DNA from: Helianthus annuus
Taxonomy: Eukaryota > Streptophyta > Magnoliopsida > Asterales > Asteraceae
Direction of reading: 5' to 3'
DNA: 64,000 nt
Assembly: GCF_002127325.2 (NCBI RefSeq)
Contig: NC_035444.2
Location: forward strand, 77,869,392-77,933,391
The notes under the pieces were generated by a model. That model was given only the letters and a program-made list of their open reading frames with translations, made no database searches and had not been told where the DNA came from. Within the stretch, counting starts at the first letter, position 1; every line of letters begins with the position of its first letter. Shown here in pieces: positions 1 to 11,282 of this stretch. Position numbers and translations under genes: made by a program.

Positions 1-494
1 ATTTGAAGCACTCCCCCTCACAATAATGTCATCATGTTTAGCACTCGGAATTTTGAAAATCAGCTTTCCAGTTGTCAAAAATCTTTTTGAATTTTTTTTA
101 AACTTTATGCTAAAACACATTGAAAATCTTTTTGGATTTTTCTTAATAGAAAGTAAATGACACCACTTGTAAAAGCACGAGAATGTAGAAATGAAATATT
201 TACAAACAAATTTTTGTGAGTTTGTGTAAGAGGATCATATCAGTTTATGAGACATGTCACTAACACCGTTAAGCTTCATTTCATTTTATGTTCTAAACAA
301 TTCACCTAGATTGTCAGTATATTTGCCCACTTAAATTTTCACACAAAGTTCAACTGTTCCGAGATACGATATTAATGTTTTAAGAACTTAAACTTATCCG
401 TGTGTCCCACTACTTGAATATACTCCCGTATCCAGATCCCAATATTCAGTCTTACAGGTGAGTATACCACAGCTGATATCTGTATAGGGTTATA

Positions 495-720
495 TGCGAG
501 GGCCGTGAGAGCTCAGGTCGATACTTCCGTATACGCAGAGAGATGACGGCTTCGACTTCTGGTGTGTCCCCTTTAGAGGATCTTTTTATTTCAACAGCAG
601 CGACTATCAATTTTATTGTTTCATCAGCATGCTGAGGGCGAAGCTATGTTTCAAGCTTTTGCGGAAAGCATTATCCGGGGACTAGGTCAGTACTTCCATA
701 CAGCAGAAGTCCCGGGATAA
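495..720 (+). other. Antisense reading frame in the 3' region (decayed copy)
   Basis: Opposite to the element, this stretch reads from a CEGRE sequence through RYFRIRREMTAST and SPLEDL to FAESIIRGLGQYFHTAEV. It is the counterpart of the antisense ORF at 20256-20582. A frame break falls in the middle. Function is unknown. It may only reflect nucleotide conservation of the retroelement 3' end. Confidence 0.35.
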
Positions 721-1718
721 TACCCCAGATATCACTGAGCATAAAGACCTAGTATCTCAGAATAAGGGACCTTTCAAACAAGATTTCAGGGGTTACCTAT
801 ATATCCAAGTTTGTGTTAACCCACAGAACAAGCAAGTTTGAAATTTAGTTTATATCTCGTCACAATTTACTAAATGTGTAAAAGCCTACTGACATATCCA
901 CAGTAAGACTGTTTATCACATTTTATCTTTACATTTCTTTAGCGTGTTGTGACAGCCTACTGATGTACTATCATCTCCTCTTTTCACAACAAAACTCATT
1001 TTTGATTTTATCATGTTTTTGTCTTTTTCAAATTTTCAAATGTTTTTGGATTTTCTGAAATTTTCTACTCCCCCTAAAATGCAAACACATTTTAAAGGAA
1101 ATTTGAAAATAACTAGACTCTTGACTCACTTGAAAACATGAAAAGTAAAACAAACTATACAAAACCCGACAACTGACATCGAATCACCTCAAATCACCAT
1201 TCACTCGGCAAAAACAATCTGAACTCCCCCTATCACAAACCATTTTCTCATTTAGATCTCAAAACACTTAAGTTTGTTTTAATCAAAATGATTTTTCCAG
1301 AAAATGAGTTTGTTTTTACCACTTGTAAGTTTACCATTTGTTTAGGTACGGGGACATGGTTCATCATCTTGTCAGTTTTATCCAATGTAGTAAATCAAGT
1401 ACAACTTAATGTCCTTGATTCACTGTTTTGCAATTAAGCAATCTATACCACTTGTAATTAAAACCAAAGAATTTCACTTGTAGGTTTTCCTGTAGGAATG
1501 AGACATCTACAGAAATCTCTTTACCACTTGTAGAATTAGTCAGAAAGATGTCGATTCCTGCTTCTCAATTACCAACCTGGAAGCTCCGGCGTAGTCCTTT
1601 CACCTGCAAAATTTAACCATTATTCAAAATCTTTCAAACAAACTTTTCAAACACTAGAATGATGCCGATTCCTGATCCACGATATAAACTTGGGATCTCC
1701 GGCATAGTCCTTCGACTA

Positions 1719-4700
1719 TCATGGAAAGCATACTTCCATCCAAGTCTTCTCAGACTTGATGGCTTTCAACTCTTGAGCAGTGGGGTTGTATGTTGCCTTT
1801 TTAGTCGCATAAAAATCTTTAACCCCCTTTGCTTTCCCATTCAACATTTTCCTAAAAATTTTCTTTACACTTCCATTAAATGTTTTCTCAACATCAAATT
1901 CTTTTTTCTCAGTGTAAAACTGTTTTGAAATATCAACTTTTCCAATTTTCTTTTTAACTTCTTCAAATTTCAGTGATGGAAATTCATCATCAGTCACTGA
2001 AATTTTCTCCTCAACCTGTGGCTCTTCTGGCTTTGTGGAACCAGATTCCTCGCCGACATTCACATCAACTTTCTTAACAACCCACATTTGGTTGTCTTTT
2101 CCTTTCTTTTCATACAAATTCCTCTTTGAACACTCACCAACCTCATATTTTGAATTTTCAAAAATTTTAAGTCTATTAGTTGGTGGTTCAACATCAACAA
2201 CTTTTTCTTTTAATTTCTGAGAAACTCCCTGTTTTGTTTTTGCATTTGTCGAACAGTTCCATGCAATGTGACCAGCTTCATTACACTTGTAACACGTTCG
2301 AGTCTCTCTTTGATAAAACACTTCAGTTCCATTCTTCTTCCTTTCAGCAAGAAACTCTTGATTTGACTGTCTCCAGAATGGTTTCTTTTGTTCCTCATCT
2401 GAGCTTCCACCTGACACAAATTCTGTTTTTGTTTTAGAATTTTTATCATTTTTATAATTTTCTGGTGGAATAAAACCAAGACCTTTCTTTTTGTAGCTAC
2501 GATTTTGGTTAGGTTTCTTTTGAAAACCAGAACCAGAATTGTAACCTTTTTTCTTGTTTAACCGTTGTTGAACTCTTGAAGTATATTTTTTAGATTTTTC
2601 AAAACTTTTCAAAACTTTCAATTCAGGAATATTAATCTCTATTAGTTTGAAAGTTTTGTTAATCAATTCCGTTTTAATACTCATTATTGGGAACTCTTTG
2701 TGGTAATATAATTCGTCAGAACCATTCAAAGTATAAACAACTTCGAATGTTTCATCATTCAAATTTGCTTTTGATAACAAAAATTCTTTACTGTAAGACC
2801 GTTTGACCGACGAATTTTCCCTGTTGACTGACGAATTTGACTTTCCAGACTCAGACTTTGACTCGGACTCCTCATCAGTATCCAACACCTGATCGACCAC
2901 CTTTTTGATTAACTCAAGACTCATGATTAGTATCGGACGAGGTAAACGTGACATCAATGTTATCTGGTAAAACGTCAGTTGTGTCGATTTTTAGCTTTAT
3001 ATTGACTGCTTTTTCAAGTTGCTCCTCGATTGGTTTTCTAGGAGAATACCCTTCCCAAATTGGAGGCGGACATTTGTTATAGCTAACAGTCGGTTTCTTA
3101 CCACAATCTTTCTTCTTCTTCGGCTTCTCGTCTTGAAAAGCTTCCATTCCTGCAACAGTTGGGTAAATACGATCAATGAGATAATCAGAACTAGAATAAC
3201 TTTGAAGTAAACGTCTAATTCTCTCATTCTCAATCTTTTCTGTTTCCAACTATTGCTTCCATTTAGCACTTTCTTCGATGTAGAAATTTATGGCTTTTTG
3301 CTTTGACATCATGACTACATTCATCATCGTCAGTGCTTGTTCTCTTTCTGAATTTGTCTTTTGGAGACCAGTTACTGTTTTGTTCAAGACATCGTACGAT
3401 TCTTTCACGTAGTTGAGGTTAAACAGTAACTGCTCTTTCTTCTTCTCATACTCAGCTATTATGTCATCTTTTGCTGCACATTCCTTGCAAGCTTCCAAAC
3501 ACTTTTCGCAAGGCTTTACAACTTCAACAATCTTTTCAACTTCGATTCTTTTTACAACTTCAACCACTTTTTCTTCTTCTTTCACCTTCTCAACTTCAGA
3601 CATCTTTTCTTCACTCACCAGCTCAGTCTTATCATTCTCCTCAGCAACACTTTCAGTCTTTATTTCCATGTGTTCTTTTTCAGCTCTTTTTGCCTTCAAC
3701 TTTTCCAAGCGATCTGCAAAATAAAAATGAAAACTTTCAGGAGAAAGATGAGATTTTGCAACATTTATATGTTTCTCTTCCTCATCATTACTGTTACTAT
3801 TAACTGGTGACTGATCAAACTATACAGACTTTTCAGAATCATCATCCGATAAACTAGAATCAGATGGTGTTTGATCAAACACAACTTCCTTTTCAGAACT
3901 AGCAACGTTTTCAACACTCTCATCTGAACTCTGTGAAATTTCCTCAACATTTTCTGAAAGTTCATCAACACTTTCTGAATTTTCATCAGACGTAACAGAC
4001 TTTTCATCCTCACTCGTCACATTCACTCCAATAGACTTCATCCAGGTAGCAAACATATCTGGCTCTCTGACAATCTTGGCGATGAAAGCTTTGAACTCTC
4101 CTTTTTCATCAACGAACATATCCCAGCTAAAACCTTCAGGTAATCTCTCATCATCTTGATCTACTATACAGGCTTTGCTGTCAGGAGATATGTATTTGTT
4201 CCAGCTGAAGTCCACTAAACATGCTCTCTTAGAATCCTCAATCTTTCTACCATGAGCCGTCTGTGAATCTTGTGATTGACCAACCTGCTGATAAATGGCT
4301 TTCCGGTAGTAGTCGTCTTTTTCGAACGGATTCTGAGCACCGCTAGCTTCTCTACCCTTGCATTCCCGTTTGAAATGGCCTTTCTCCCTACATCGAAAAC
4401 AAGTAACTTTAGATTTATCAAAACCTAAAGTAGATACATGAGCATCAAGAAAGTCATTTCTCCTGGTAATTGTTTTGAACTTTTCAGCACGTCGAAGAAC
4501 ACTTTCAAGACACCATTTGATATCCATTAATTCCATCTCTTCAGCGTCTATTTGGTCATAATCCTATTTGGTGAGCATGGGATTTCCAATCCGACCAGCT
4601 ACTAGACCCTCATAGGATAACAACACTGAACCAAGTAGAGCCATATGGTCTTTAGCAGTGTCTTCTGAGAAGCTTTGCCCTTCTGGAAGATTTAGAGCTA

Positions 4701-5664
4701 TGTTACACTGAATCACGTAGCCATTTCCAGTTTTTGTGCTTTGAGACTGAAAGCTTGTGTTCGATTCTTTAGGATTGACACTTGGATATGATGAGAATCC
4801 GCTGCTGCTTTTGGTTGAATTCTGATCAGCTTTTTCTGTTGAATCTCCAGCACTGAAAGCAGTTTGGATTTTTGGACTTCTCTCAGATTCTGGAACCGAA
4901 ACACCACCTTTGTAATACATCTTTACATCCTGTTGACCACTCGGATTACTGATCCTAGCAATCTTCTGCTGACCCAGATCCTGACTTTCAATCTTTTCTA
5001 TAAACTGAGATATAGTCAACCCATCATAAACACCAGTGTTTTTTAGAATCATCAAATATTTTCCCCACTCTTTCTGTGGTAACGCATCGGCTAACTTGTC
5101 TACCCACTCTTCACGATCTTTTTCAATACTTAACGTCGACATTGATCGTACAAGATGGCAGTATCTCTCAATCAGCTTCTTTGTGTCTTCACCCGGTAGA
5201 CTGCTGAACAGATCAAACTCTTTCTTAAGCAACGCTTTCTTGCTCTTTATCATTTTCTCGCTTCCCTTAAATTTGACTTTAAGTGCATCCCAAATTGATT
5301 TTGTTGTTTTGTCGTGCTGTAGAAAGATAAAGATGTCTTCTTTGATCGCTTGCTGAAGCAGACTTATCATCATTTTCTCAGCTTTGTACATAGCCCGTTC
5401 TTGCTCCGTGAATTCCGACAAATTTTTGGTAGTCTGCAATTCTGTTCGAGGCAACACATATTTCTTCAAGATACATCCCCACGATCTAAGATGGTTTTCC
5501 TGAACCCAGTTCTCGAATCTGTCTTTCCACCCGTAGTATTCTTCAATACTCATCAATTTCGGGGGCTTTTGGGTGGTTCCCGTCTCATTCTCTAAGTTCA
5601 TGGCCTGAGCAATCGCAGCTGGAGTAGACGGTGTTGCAAACGCATTGTAAAATTCGGTATCCAT
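1719..5664 (-). pseudogene. Gag-like polyprotein of the left Copia-like element, broken
   Basis: This is homologous along its length to the intact 1,211-residue protein at 15727-19362. The start at 5664 (MDTEFYNAFATP) matches the paralogue's MDMEFYNAFATP. It has an N-terminal UBN2-like gag region, a first CCHC knuckle (CFRCREKGHFKREC), an acidic and coiled middle, and a second knuckle (CYKCNEAGHIAWNC). One frame runs from 5664 to 2914 but is interrupted by TAG at 4564-4566, 3820-3822 and 3250-3252. A frameshift near 2914-2920 moves the remainder to another frame, which ends at 1719. Aligned with the intact copy, the first amber replaces a GAG codon. Protein-coding function is therefore lost unless ambers are read through. 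Confidence 0.85.
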
Positions 5665-5689
5665 GACAACATAGCACGTTTTTCAATAA

Positions 5690-6015
5690 CAGTGACGAAT
5701 AAGCGAAATTGATTGACCACAAAAGCGAAACTGCTAAAATGCACTTGAAGCGAAACTGTGATGTTGTCCGAATAAGCAAAACTATTGAAGCGGAACCTTA
5801 GATGATCAATGAAGCGAAACCTAATAAGCGAAATACCAAAACAGTTTCTTGAAGCGGAACCTTGAAGCGGAACCTTTGATGTTTTTAAGGGAAACTCACT
5901 TATGGTGACACACAAGCGGAACTATCACGTAACTTGGAGCGGAACCTCTGAAAAATGACCAAATAAGCGGAACTATGAAGCGAAACAGTCAAGTGTACAA
6001 ATAAGCGGAACCTAT
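5690..6015 (-). repeat. Leader array of the AAGCGRAACC phrase
   Basis: The 5' untranslated leader between gag start and primer site contains about fifteen copies of a ~10-nt phrase. On the plus strand it reads AAGCGAAAC or AAGCGGAACC, often preceded by AAT. Copies are spaced mostly 22-27 nt apart, sometimes 12-14 nt. The bases between copies are not conserved, so this is not an ordinary tandem repeat. The related plus-strand element has the same kind of array with a different phrase (15000-15290). Confidence 0.75.
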
Positions 6016-6213
6016 TCGAAGGTCAATTTGCTCCACTTTTAGTCCATATTTTGGCATGAAACTTTCCAGGGTTTATTAATGTCCAATAATACACATTCTG
6101 TGCAATTTTGATCCAATTCTGACCGGTACAACTTTCCGAAATGATAAAAGAAGGTGTAGAAGTAAGAAACAATGATGAAATCCAGCTAAATTCTGTAGAA
6201 AACCTCCTCCCAA

Positions 6214-6225
6214 GCTCTGATACCA
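6214..6225 (-). other. Primer-binding site (initiator Met tRNA type)
   Basis: The minus strand reads TGGTATCAGAGC two bases inside the LTR end, the usual plant primer site for initiator methionine tRNA. It fixes the orientation of the element and the LTR boundary. Confidence 0.9.
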
Positions 6226-6227
6226 CT

Positions 6228-6673
6228 TGTAGGATCGAGAATTGACCCGAACGAGTCGTTCAGAGGCGTTCTTCTATGTTTCAGGTGTGGAATAACAAGA
6301 AACGTAGGTAGAAATAGCTTGTTCTTCACTTAATCTACTGTTTTATTGATTTGACAAAGATTACAGCTCAAACGTCACACCGGCAGCACCTCGGTATGGA
6401 AATCATCAAAGTTACAAATGATTTCGCTTATGGGGTTTATATAGGAGTTCAGGTTTCGCTTCAAGTGACATGCATGAATAAGCGAAACCTTCAGCTTTGC
6501 CGTATAAGCGAAACCTTGACTCATAAGCAGAACCTCTAGACAATGACCCTATAAGCGAAACCTCCCTATTACACACATACAATCTTCAATTTTCTCGTAG
6601 AATGTGCCCTAATCTACACAATTCAATGTATGACTCGATCCAAGACGAAGTCAACAGATGTAGTGCACCAACA
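6228..6673 (-). repeat. 5' LTR of the left Copia-like element
   Basis: In element orientation it starts TGTTGGTGCAC and ends CGATCCTACA, giving TG..CA ends and 446 bp. It is shorter than the 527-bp LTR of the related copy but shares its start and end. It contains several copies of the phrase ATAAGCGAAACC. A TATATAAA box lies at 6436-6443 (minus strand). Confidence 0.88.
6436..6489 (-). promoter_or_regulatory. Pre-TATA inverted repeat and TATA box in left Copia-like LTR
   Basis: A perfect 10-bp inverted repeat, GGTTTCGCTT (6452-6461) and AAGCGAAACC (6480-6489), encloses an 18-nt loop. It sits 8 bp upstream of TATATAAA in element orientation (6436-6443). The arms are copies of the phrase that also recurs through the leader at 5700-6015. 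Confidence 0.6.
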
Positions 6674-6696
6674 TTCATTTTGTATCCTAAAACAAT

Positions 6697-7553
6697 TTAA
6701 GGAGCACCTTCTTTAATAACTTCTTCTTTACACTCTATTTTAACACGTGCAAGACGACGTTCAGGAATACGGACCAAATCTTCTGTGCCCCTAAAAACCA
6801 TCATGTCAAATTTTGATTCCAAAATCATCTAAAAAATAATATAGTGTTCGTCTGAAATTTTCATGTATTCTTTAATTTGATTCCATCCAGTAGTGAAATA
6901 AAAATTTTGACCATGCTTCTCCATAAAAACCAACCATGTACGGTTAGGAAAAATAGTTATAGTAACATGGCTGGTAGGTATTGTGTTCTTCAACTTATGA
7001 TGAACAAAAAATCTATTGATAAGCTGTAAGTCAAAAATAAATAATTATGTTAAAAAAAGTTTAATAAAATTAGTCAAAAGCTAAAATAGTATAAATATAA
7101 ACAATAATAAATACCAAATGCTCTTTATGTTCACAAAACTGTGATGTTTGGCAATATAAGAAATCATCTTGAGCAAGTGCCAAATCTTGATAGAAGTATA
7201 TGAGTCGAAAAGTTAGACTACCTTCGTACAAAAATAAAAGCAATGACTTATTTGGTAATAGTAGTGACTGTATCATGTTAAACCATCCATCATGAAAAAA
7301 ATATGAAGACCCTGCTTGTCTAACCCTAACAGGAAAAACTATTCGATCAGTCGTGATGATTTGAACCATACAATCAGGAGGTAACTTGAAAGCAGCTACC
7401 CAATTGTGGTAATTCCTTGGTAAAATCTGTATACAAATAGTAATATAATAATTAAATATTAAAATTAGATTAAGAATAAAGATCAAATTCACATACCAGA
7501 GACTTCATCTTGTTGTCTGAAAGATAAAGTAAAAAAGAATTCAAAAACTCCAT
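6697..7553 (-). pseudogene. B3-domain (REM-like) gene with one premature stop
   Basis: Three exons can be placed with GT..AG borders and matching phases: 7553-7497, 7426-7115 and 7023-6697. The start is the ATG at 7553 (MEFLNSFLLYLSDNKMKSL), in frame with exon 2. Exon 2 holds a B3-like pseudobarrel: LP at its start, FPVRV, then YFFHDGW, and a hydrophobic LLLFLYEG strand. Exon 3 holds a second B3-like unit (TWLVFMEKHG, YFTTGWNQIKEYM). B3 domains bind DNA in plant transcription regulators. A TAG at 6829-6831 interrupts the second domain, probably from CAG, and leaves about 45 codons unread before the natural TAA at 6697-6699. The left Copia-like element begins 23 bp downstream of that stop. Assignment to B3 is by pattern, without a profile search. 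Confidence 0.7.
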
Positions 7554-8613
7554 TGATATATGAATGTTGGACAGGATGAAGATGGTTATGTATTATGTAT
7601 GGTTAGAAGATCAAATTATTTATAGTTACAGTAATACTATCAATTATGGAAAATATATATTTTGACAATTTTATGCAAAAATATATTAGTATTTTAGAAA
7701 AAATATGTAAGAGTACAGTTTATTTGTTACAAAAAAGGGGGAATTAGAAAATTAAATATATAAATAATTTTTTTGACGAAATTAATGGAGTCTATTTAAA
7801 GTTTTTAAATTTAAAACCGGATTGTATTTTTTAAATTATGTATTACTTAAAAACGTTAATTTTCTTTTTTAAATAGTATGTAATACTTTCTATAACCTGA
7901 TGAATATATATGTTTAGAATAAATTATGGTAACTGTATATAAAAAAAGTGATAATGTATTAACTACATTACTTAAATAGATTACATTACATCTATAATTA
8001 AATTGAATTTAAAAATCAACCAAAAAATGAATTTTAGTTACAAATATTATAAAATAATATGAATATTTTAAATAATAAAAAAGTATCGTTTTCTAAATGT
8101 TCAAGTTTGTCGAAATATATATTGGGTCTTATAAATTTACTAACATTAATTTTTTTAAAAACGGATTGTATTTTTTTGATTCTGTATTAATTATAAAACG
8201 TAATATTTTGTTATCTTAATAGTATGTAATACTTTCTATAACCTGATTAATTTATATGTTTATAATAAATTATACGTTTTTTTAAATGATGTAGAGTATA
8301 CAAAATGATATTAGCTCTTATATTTTTAGTAACAATATAAATAATCAAACGAATATTAATACAATGAGAGTTAGCAAAAAGAATAATCATGATATATATA
8401 TAAGAAACAAAAAGTATAATTAACTAAAAGAATTAGCAAAAAACAAATGTTATTCAAAACAAAAAACTAAACCATCAAACAATCATGTTCATATAAAACA
8501 ACCACACAAGTCAAACCATTGTCAAATTGCAAAAAAAAAAAAAAAAAATCAAACAATATCCAAATACTGAAGCAAATAGAAACGATGAGATAAAATGTTT
8601 GAATTATAGGTGA
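7554..8613. other. AT-rich intergenic DNA with a ~110-bp direct repeat
   Basis: No coding exon is visible. Two diverged copies of one sequence occur at about 7818-7926 and 8162-8273. Both run from CGGATTGTATTTTTT through TAATACTTTCTATAACCTGA to ATGTTTATAATAAATTAT or similar. A 16-19 bp poly(A) tract lies near 8530-8549. Confidence 0.6.
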
Positions 8614-11282
8614 CTACTTTTCTGTCTTTGGAATTAGAAGCACTGCATCGACACCACCCTCTTTACGCATTTTTGATGAAGATTGCGAAGAAAAATCATC
8701 CACGTCATACACGGTATCCAAAGTGCGTTTCAAGTCACCTTCGCTCATCGTATCCAACTTAGCATCCTTCTGATCAAAGGATGTTGTAAACCCAACTTTA
8801 AAAACATTTGAGCAAGGGGTTACATCGTCTCCCGTTTGGGATATAGAATCCTACAAAAATCAAATAATTAAAGAGGGATGAGTTATTAATATACATTTAA
8901 CAAATAATGAGTAAAAATTAAATTATATATAAAATAAAGGATAGTAAACCTTAACAGGCCAATCGACATTACGATTTGAATCGGATGGTTCGACATTGAC
9001 GGCTTCCTCATCAATAGGCTGATTTTATTTAAAAAAAATAAAAAAAAATTATAATACTTATAAGTTAAAGATTGTTGGCAAATTGTAATAATAGTATAAA
9101 GGTGAAATGGATTAAATATACCTGAATAGTGTCAAAATGTTTATCAAGCTCGGACAAAACCACCGGGTTATTAGTCATCTTGGAGATTGAGTAGCCATCA
9201 GACTTCTTGCTAATGCTAAAAGAAGAAACAACAATCTTGAACGCAAACTTCATATTGAGTAAACAATTTAGCTCATTTGGAAAGTTTCCTTCGTTTGCTA
9301 ACTGTTGAAAAACAAAATATACATCAATGTTGTATAATAACCAAACATACTATAAAAGCAATTATTTAGTACGTACTTCAATGTTGTTGTCTAACAGCTG
9401 ATTCGCATTAACCTTCAAAAGCTTTGTCACCTCACGCTCAAACAATGTCAGCGTCACAATACCAGTACAATCTTGCACAGGTATAGAAAGCCTAATTCTG
9501 CAAAATATATTAATAAGATTTAGTTTTTTTGACAAACAAAGCTTAATATGGATAATATTTACCTTGGAATTGATGAAACAGTCCTTGTATTACAAACATC
9601 AGTCTTGCATTCCAAGACAGTAACCTCTTCTAAACCATCAGTACCATCCTGCTTCTCTTTAACAACAGTAATGGTTAAAACCTTTTTGTTGCAGGTTGTG
9701 CACGCGTTGTAAAACCACTCATTGTTCGATGCAAAACTCTTGATAGTCCCAATAATGACAACAAACTTCGTCTGTGTTTAAAAAATAGATAATGTATAAA
9801 AACAAAGATAAAGGAAAACATATTAAAACAATTTTAATTCGTGTTACCGTATCTATTGCGTTTAACGACCCAATGGGATAAAAAGTCAAGTCAGAAAGGA
9901 ACTCTTCAGTGGCAGACTTCACAACAGAAGAACTTAAGCCAGAATAACTAGAAGAAAGTTCTGGAGAAAGTTTCTCGATAAATCTAATAAAACATGAAAA
10001 ATAATTATTTACTATGACAAAGCTGGATTAAAAATTATAAAAATATATTAGGATAGTGAACCTTTTTTTAAACTCAGCAACTTCATCAATATCACTGTTA
10101 ATTAAGACTCGGGTGACGGTATACAAATTAGAAACAGACAAATGCCCTGTACATAATAACAAATTTTTTTTTAATTAATTTAAACAACTATTTAAAGTGA
10201 AACAGTAAAGAAAAAACACAATAGATTTAAAGTAATAAGATACCTCCCCAGAATCTGTATTTCCCAAACTGAATGATTACAATGACATTTTTGTCACCTC
10301 GATTGCCGCTCTCATACTCCATTATTTGATCCGCATAACCGTCCCAAAGTGTCACAAAGATCTGCTTATTGCTGAACATTAAAAAGGTTAACAATAAAAG
10401 TAGTAGTTTAGAAAACATAACATAAAAAAGATAATATTATAAGGAATAAAAGTGAAGAAAAAATAAATAAATACTTCAAGTCTTCAAGCATAAAGGTGAC
10501 TTTCTTCTGGTTTTTTCCATTATTAGTTTCCATGTCTACCTCGAAGGGAAAACTTTTGACCACAAAACCAATTATATCTGAGGAAAAAATGTAAAAAGTG
10601 TCAACAAAATAAAAAATGTCTTACGTTATGTCTACCTCGAAGGGAAAACTTTTGACCACAAAACCAATTATATCTGAGGAAAAAATGTAAAAAGTGTCAA
10701 CAAAATAAAAAATGTCTTACGTTGTATTATATAGTTTTAATTGTATATGATACCAATTGGACTTTTAAAAAACTTATTGTCATCTGTTGGATCCTCCACA
10801 ACAGAATCAAACGGAGTAAAATCAAAACCCCATTCAGAACCAATAGCCTCGTGGCATTCCTCAACAATGGTGTTGTTATTAAGGTTAATCTTCAAACCAC
10901 CGTTAGCGTATATGACCTTCTGACGATTCTCACCCAAGGAAGGATTTCGAATCGTCAAACAATGCTTTTCTTCTAAAAGATGTTGATATCCAGATGCGTT
11001 TTTAGCCAAAACAAAAGCTTGCATTTTTGTTCCCTGACAAACAACAGCATTATTTTATACAAAAAATACGTACTTTAAGAATTAACAGTATATAATATTA
11101 AATTAAAACATAAGTGTATGAACGCTTACCTCACTGTCCATGACTATCATATCATAACAATAAACTTTTCTAGCGTTATTGAAATCAGCTCTTGTCCACA
11201 AACGAACAATGCGTATTCTGATGGTGTAGTTATCAACGTTGAGGTCCAAATTATTCAACAGTGTGATTGCAGCTTGTTCCAT
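8614..11282 (-). CDS. Replication protein A 70 kDa-like DNA-binding subunit, 11 exons, intact
   Basis: Exons, all with GT..AG borders and compatible phases: 11282-11130, 11033-10754, 10577-10475, 10371-10244, 10146-10062, 9983-9848, 9771-9563, 9497-9377, 9301-9122, 9018-8950, 8850-8614. The sum is 1,701 nt, 566 residues plus stop. RPA70 binds single-stranded DNA through OB folds in replication and repair. The N-terminal OB fold begins TIRIRIVRLWTRADF and continues with KMQAFVLAKN. The second covers IIGFVVKSFP to QIFVTLWDG. The third carries a zinc-like cluster, C319/C322 (ACTTCNKK) and C350/C355. The C-terminal ~100 residues are acidic and look disordered. The N-terminal OB domain of canonical RPA1 is absent, so the protein is shorter than cellular RPA1. 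Such DUF223/RPA1-like paralogues are common in plants, and some travel with Helitrons. I see no RepHel helicase here. The start at 11282 is chosen because it follows an acceptor-like TATGCAG; an in-frame ORF extension upstream to 11349 looks like an intron. Confidence 0.85.
10533..10723 (-). repeat. 96-bp exact tandem duplication across an intron/exon border
   Basis: Two copies of a 96-bp unit lie head to tail (10533-10628 and 10629-10723). Each copy contains the end of intron 2, its CAG acceptor and the first ~45 nt of exon 3 of the RPA-like gene. The inner copy (acceptor 10578-10580) continues into the full exon. The outer copy runs into TAA shortly after the duplicated piece, so the gene reads only if the outer acceptor is skipped. 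Confidence 0.9.

Larger units (their letters stand above)
1..6673 (-). mobile_element. Copia-like gag-only LTR retrotransposon, truncated by window edge
   Basis: The element reads right to left. Its 5' LTR is at 6228-6673, the primer-binding site at 6214-6225, and a broken gag-like reading frame at 1719-5664. A 3' region at 1-1718 matches the 3' region of the complete copy at 14236-21912. By that comparison roughly 0.45 kb of interior plus the 3' LTR lie outside the window. No protease, integrase or reverse transcriptase is visible. It is the same non-autonomous family as the complete copy but older. Classification as Copia-like rests on the gag type (UBN2-like N-terminus, CCHC knuckle) and the initiator-Met primer site. 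The base run TTCAT (6674-6678) next to the LTR is the candidate target duplication, but its partner lies off the edge. Confidence 0.88.

Noticed and set aside
10629..10723. Extra coding exon in the RPA-like gene
   Set aside because: It is the outer copy of the 96-bp duplication; reading through it meets TAA.
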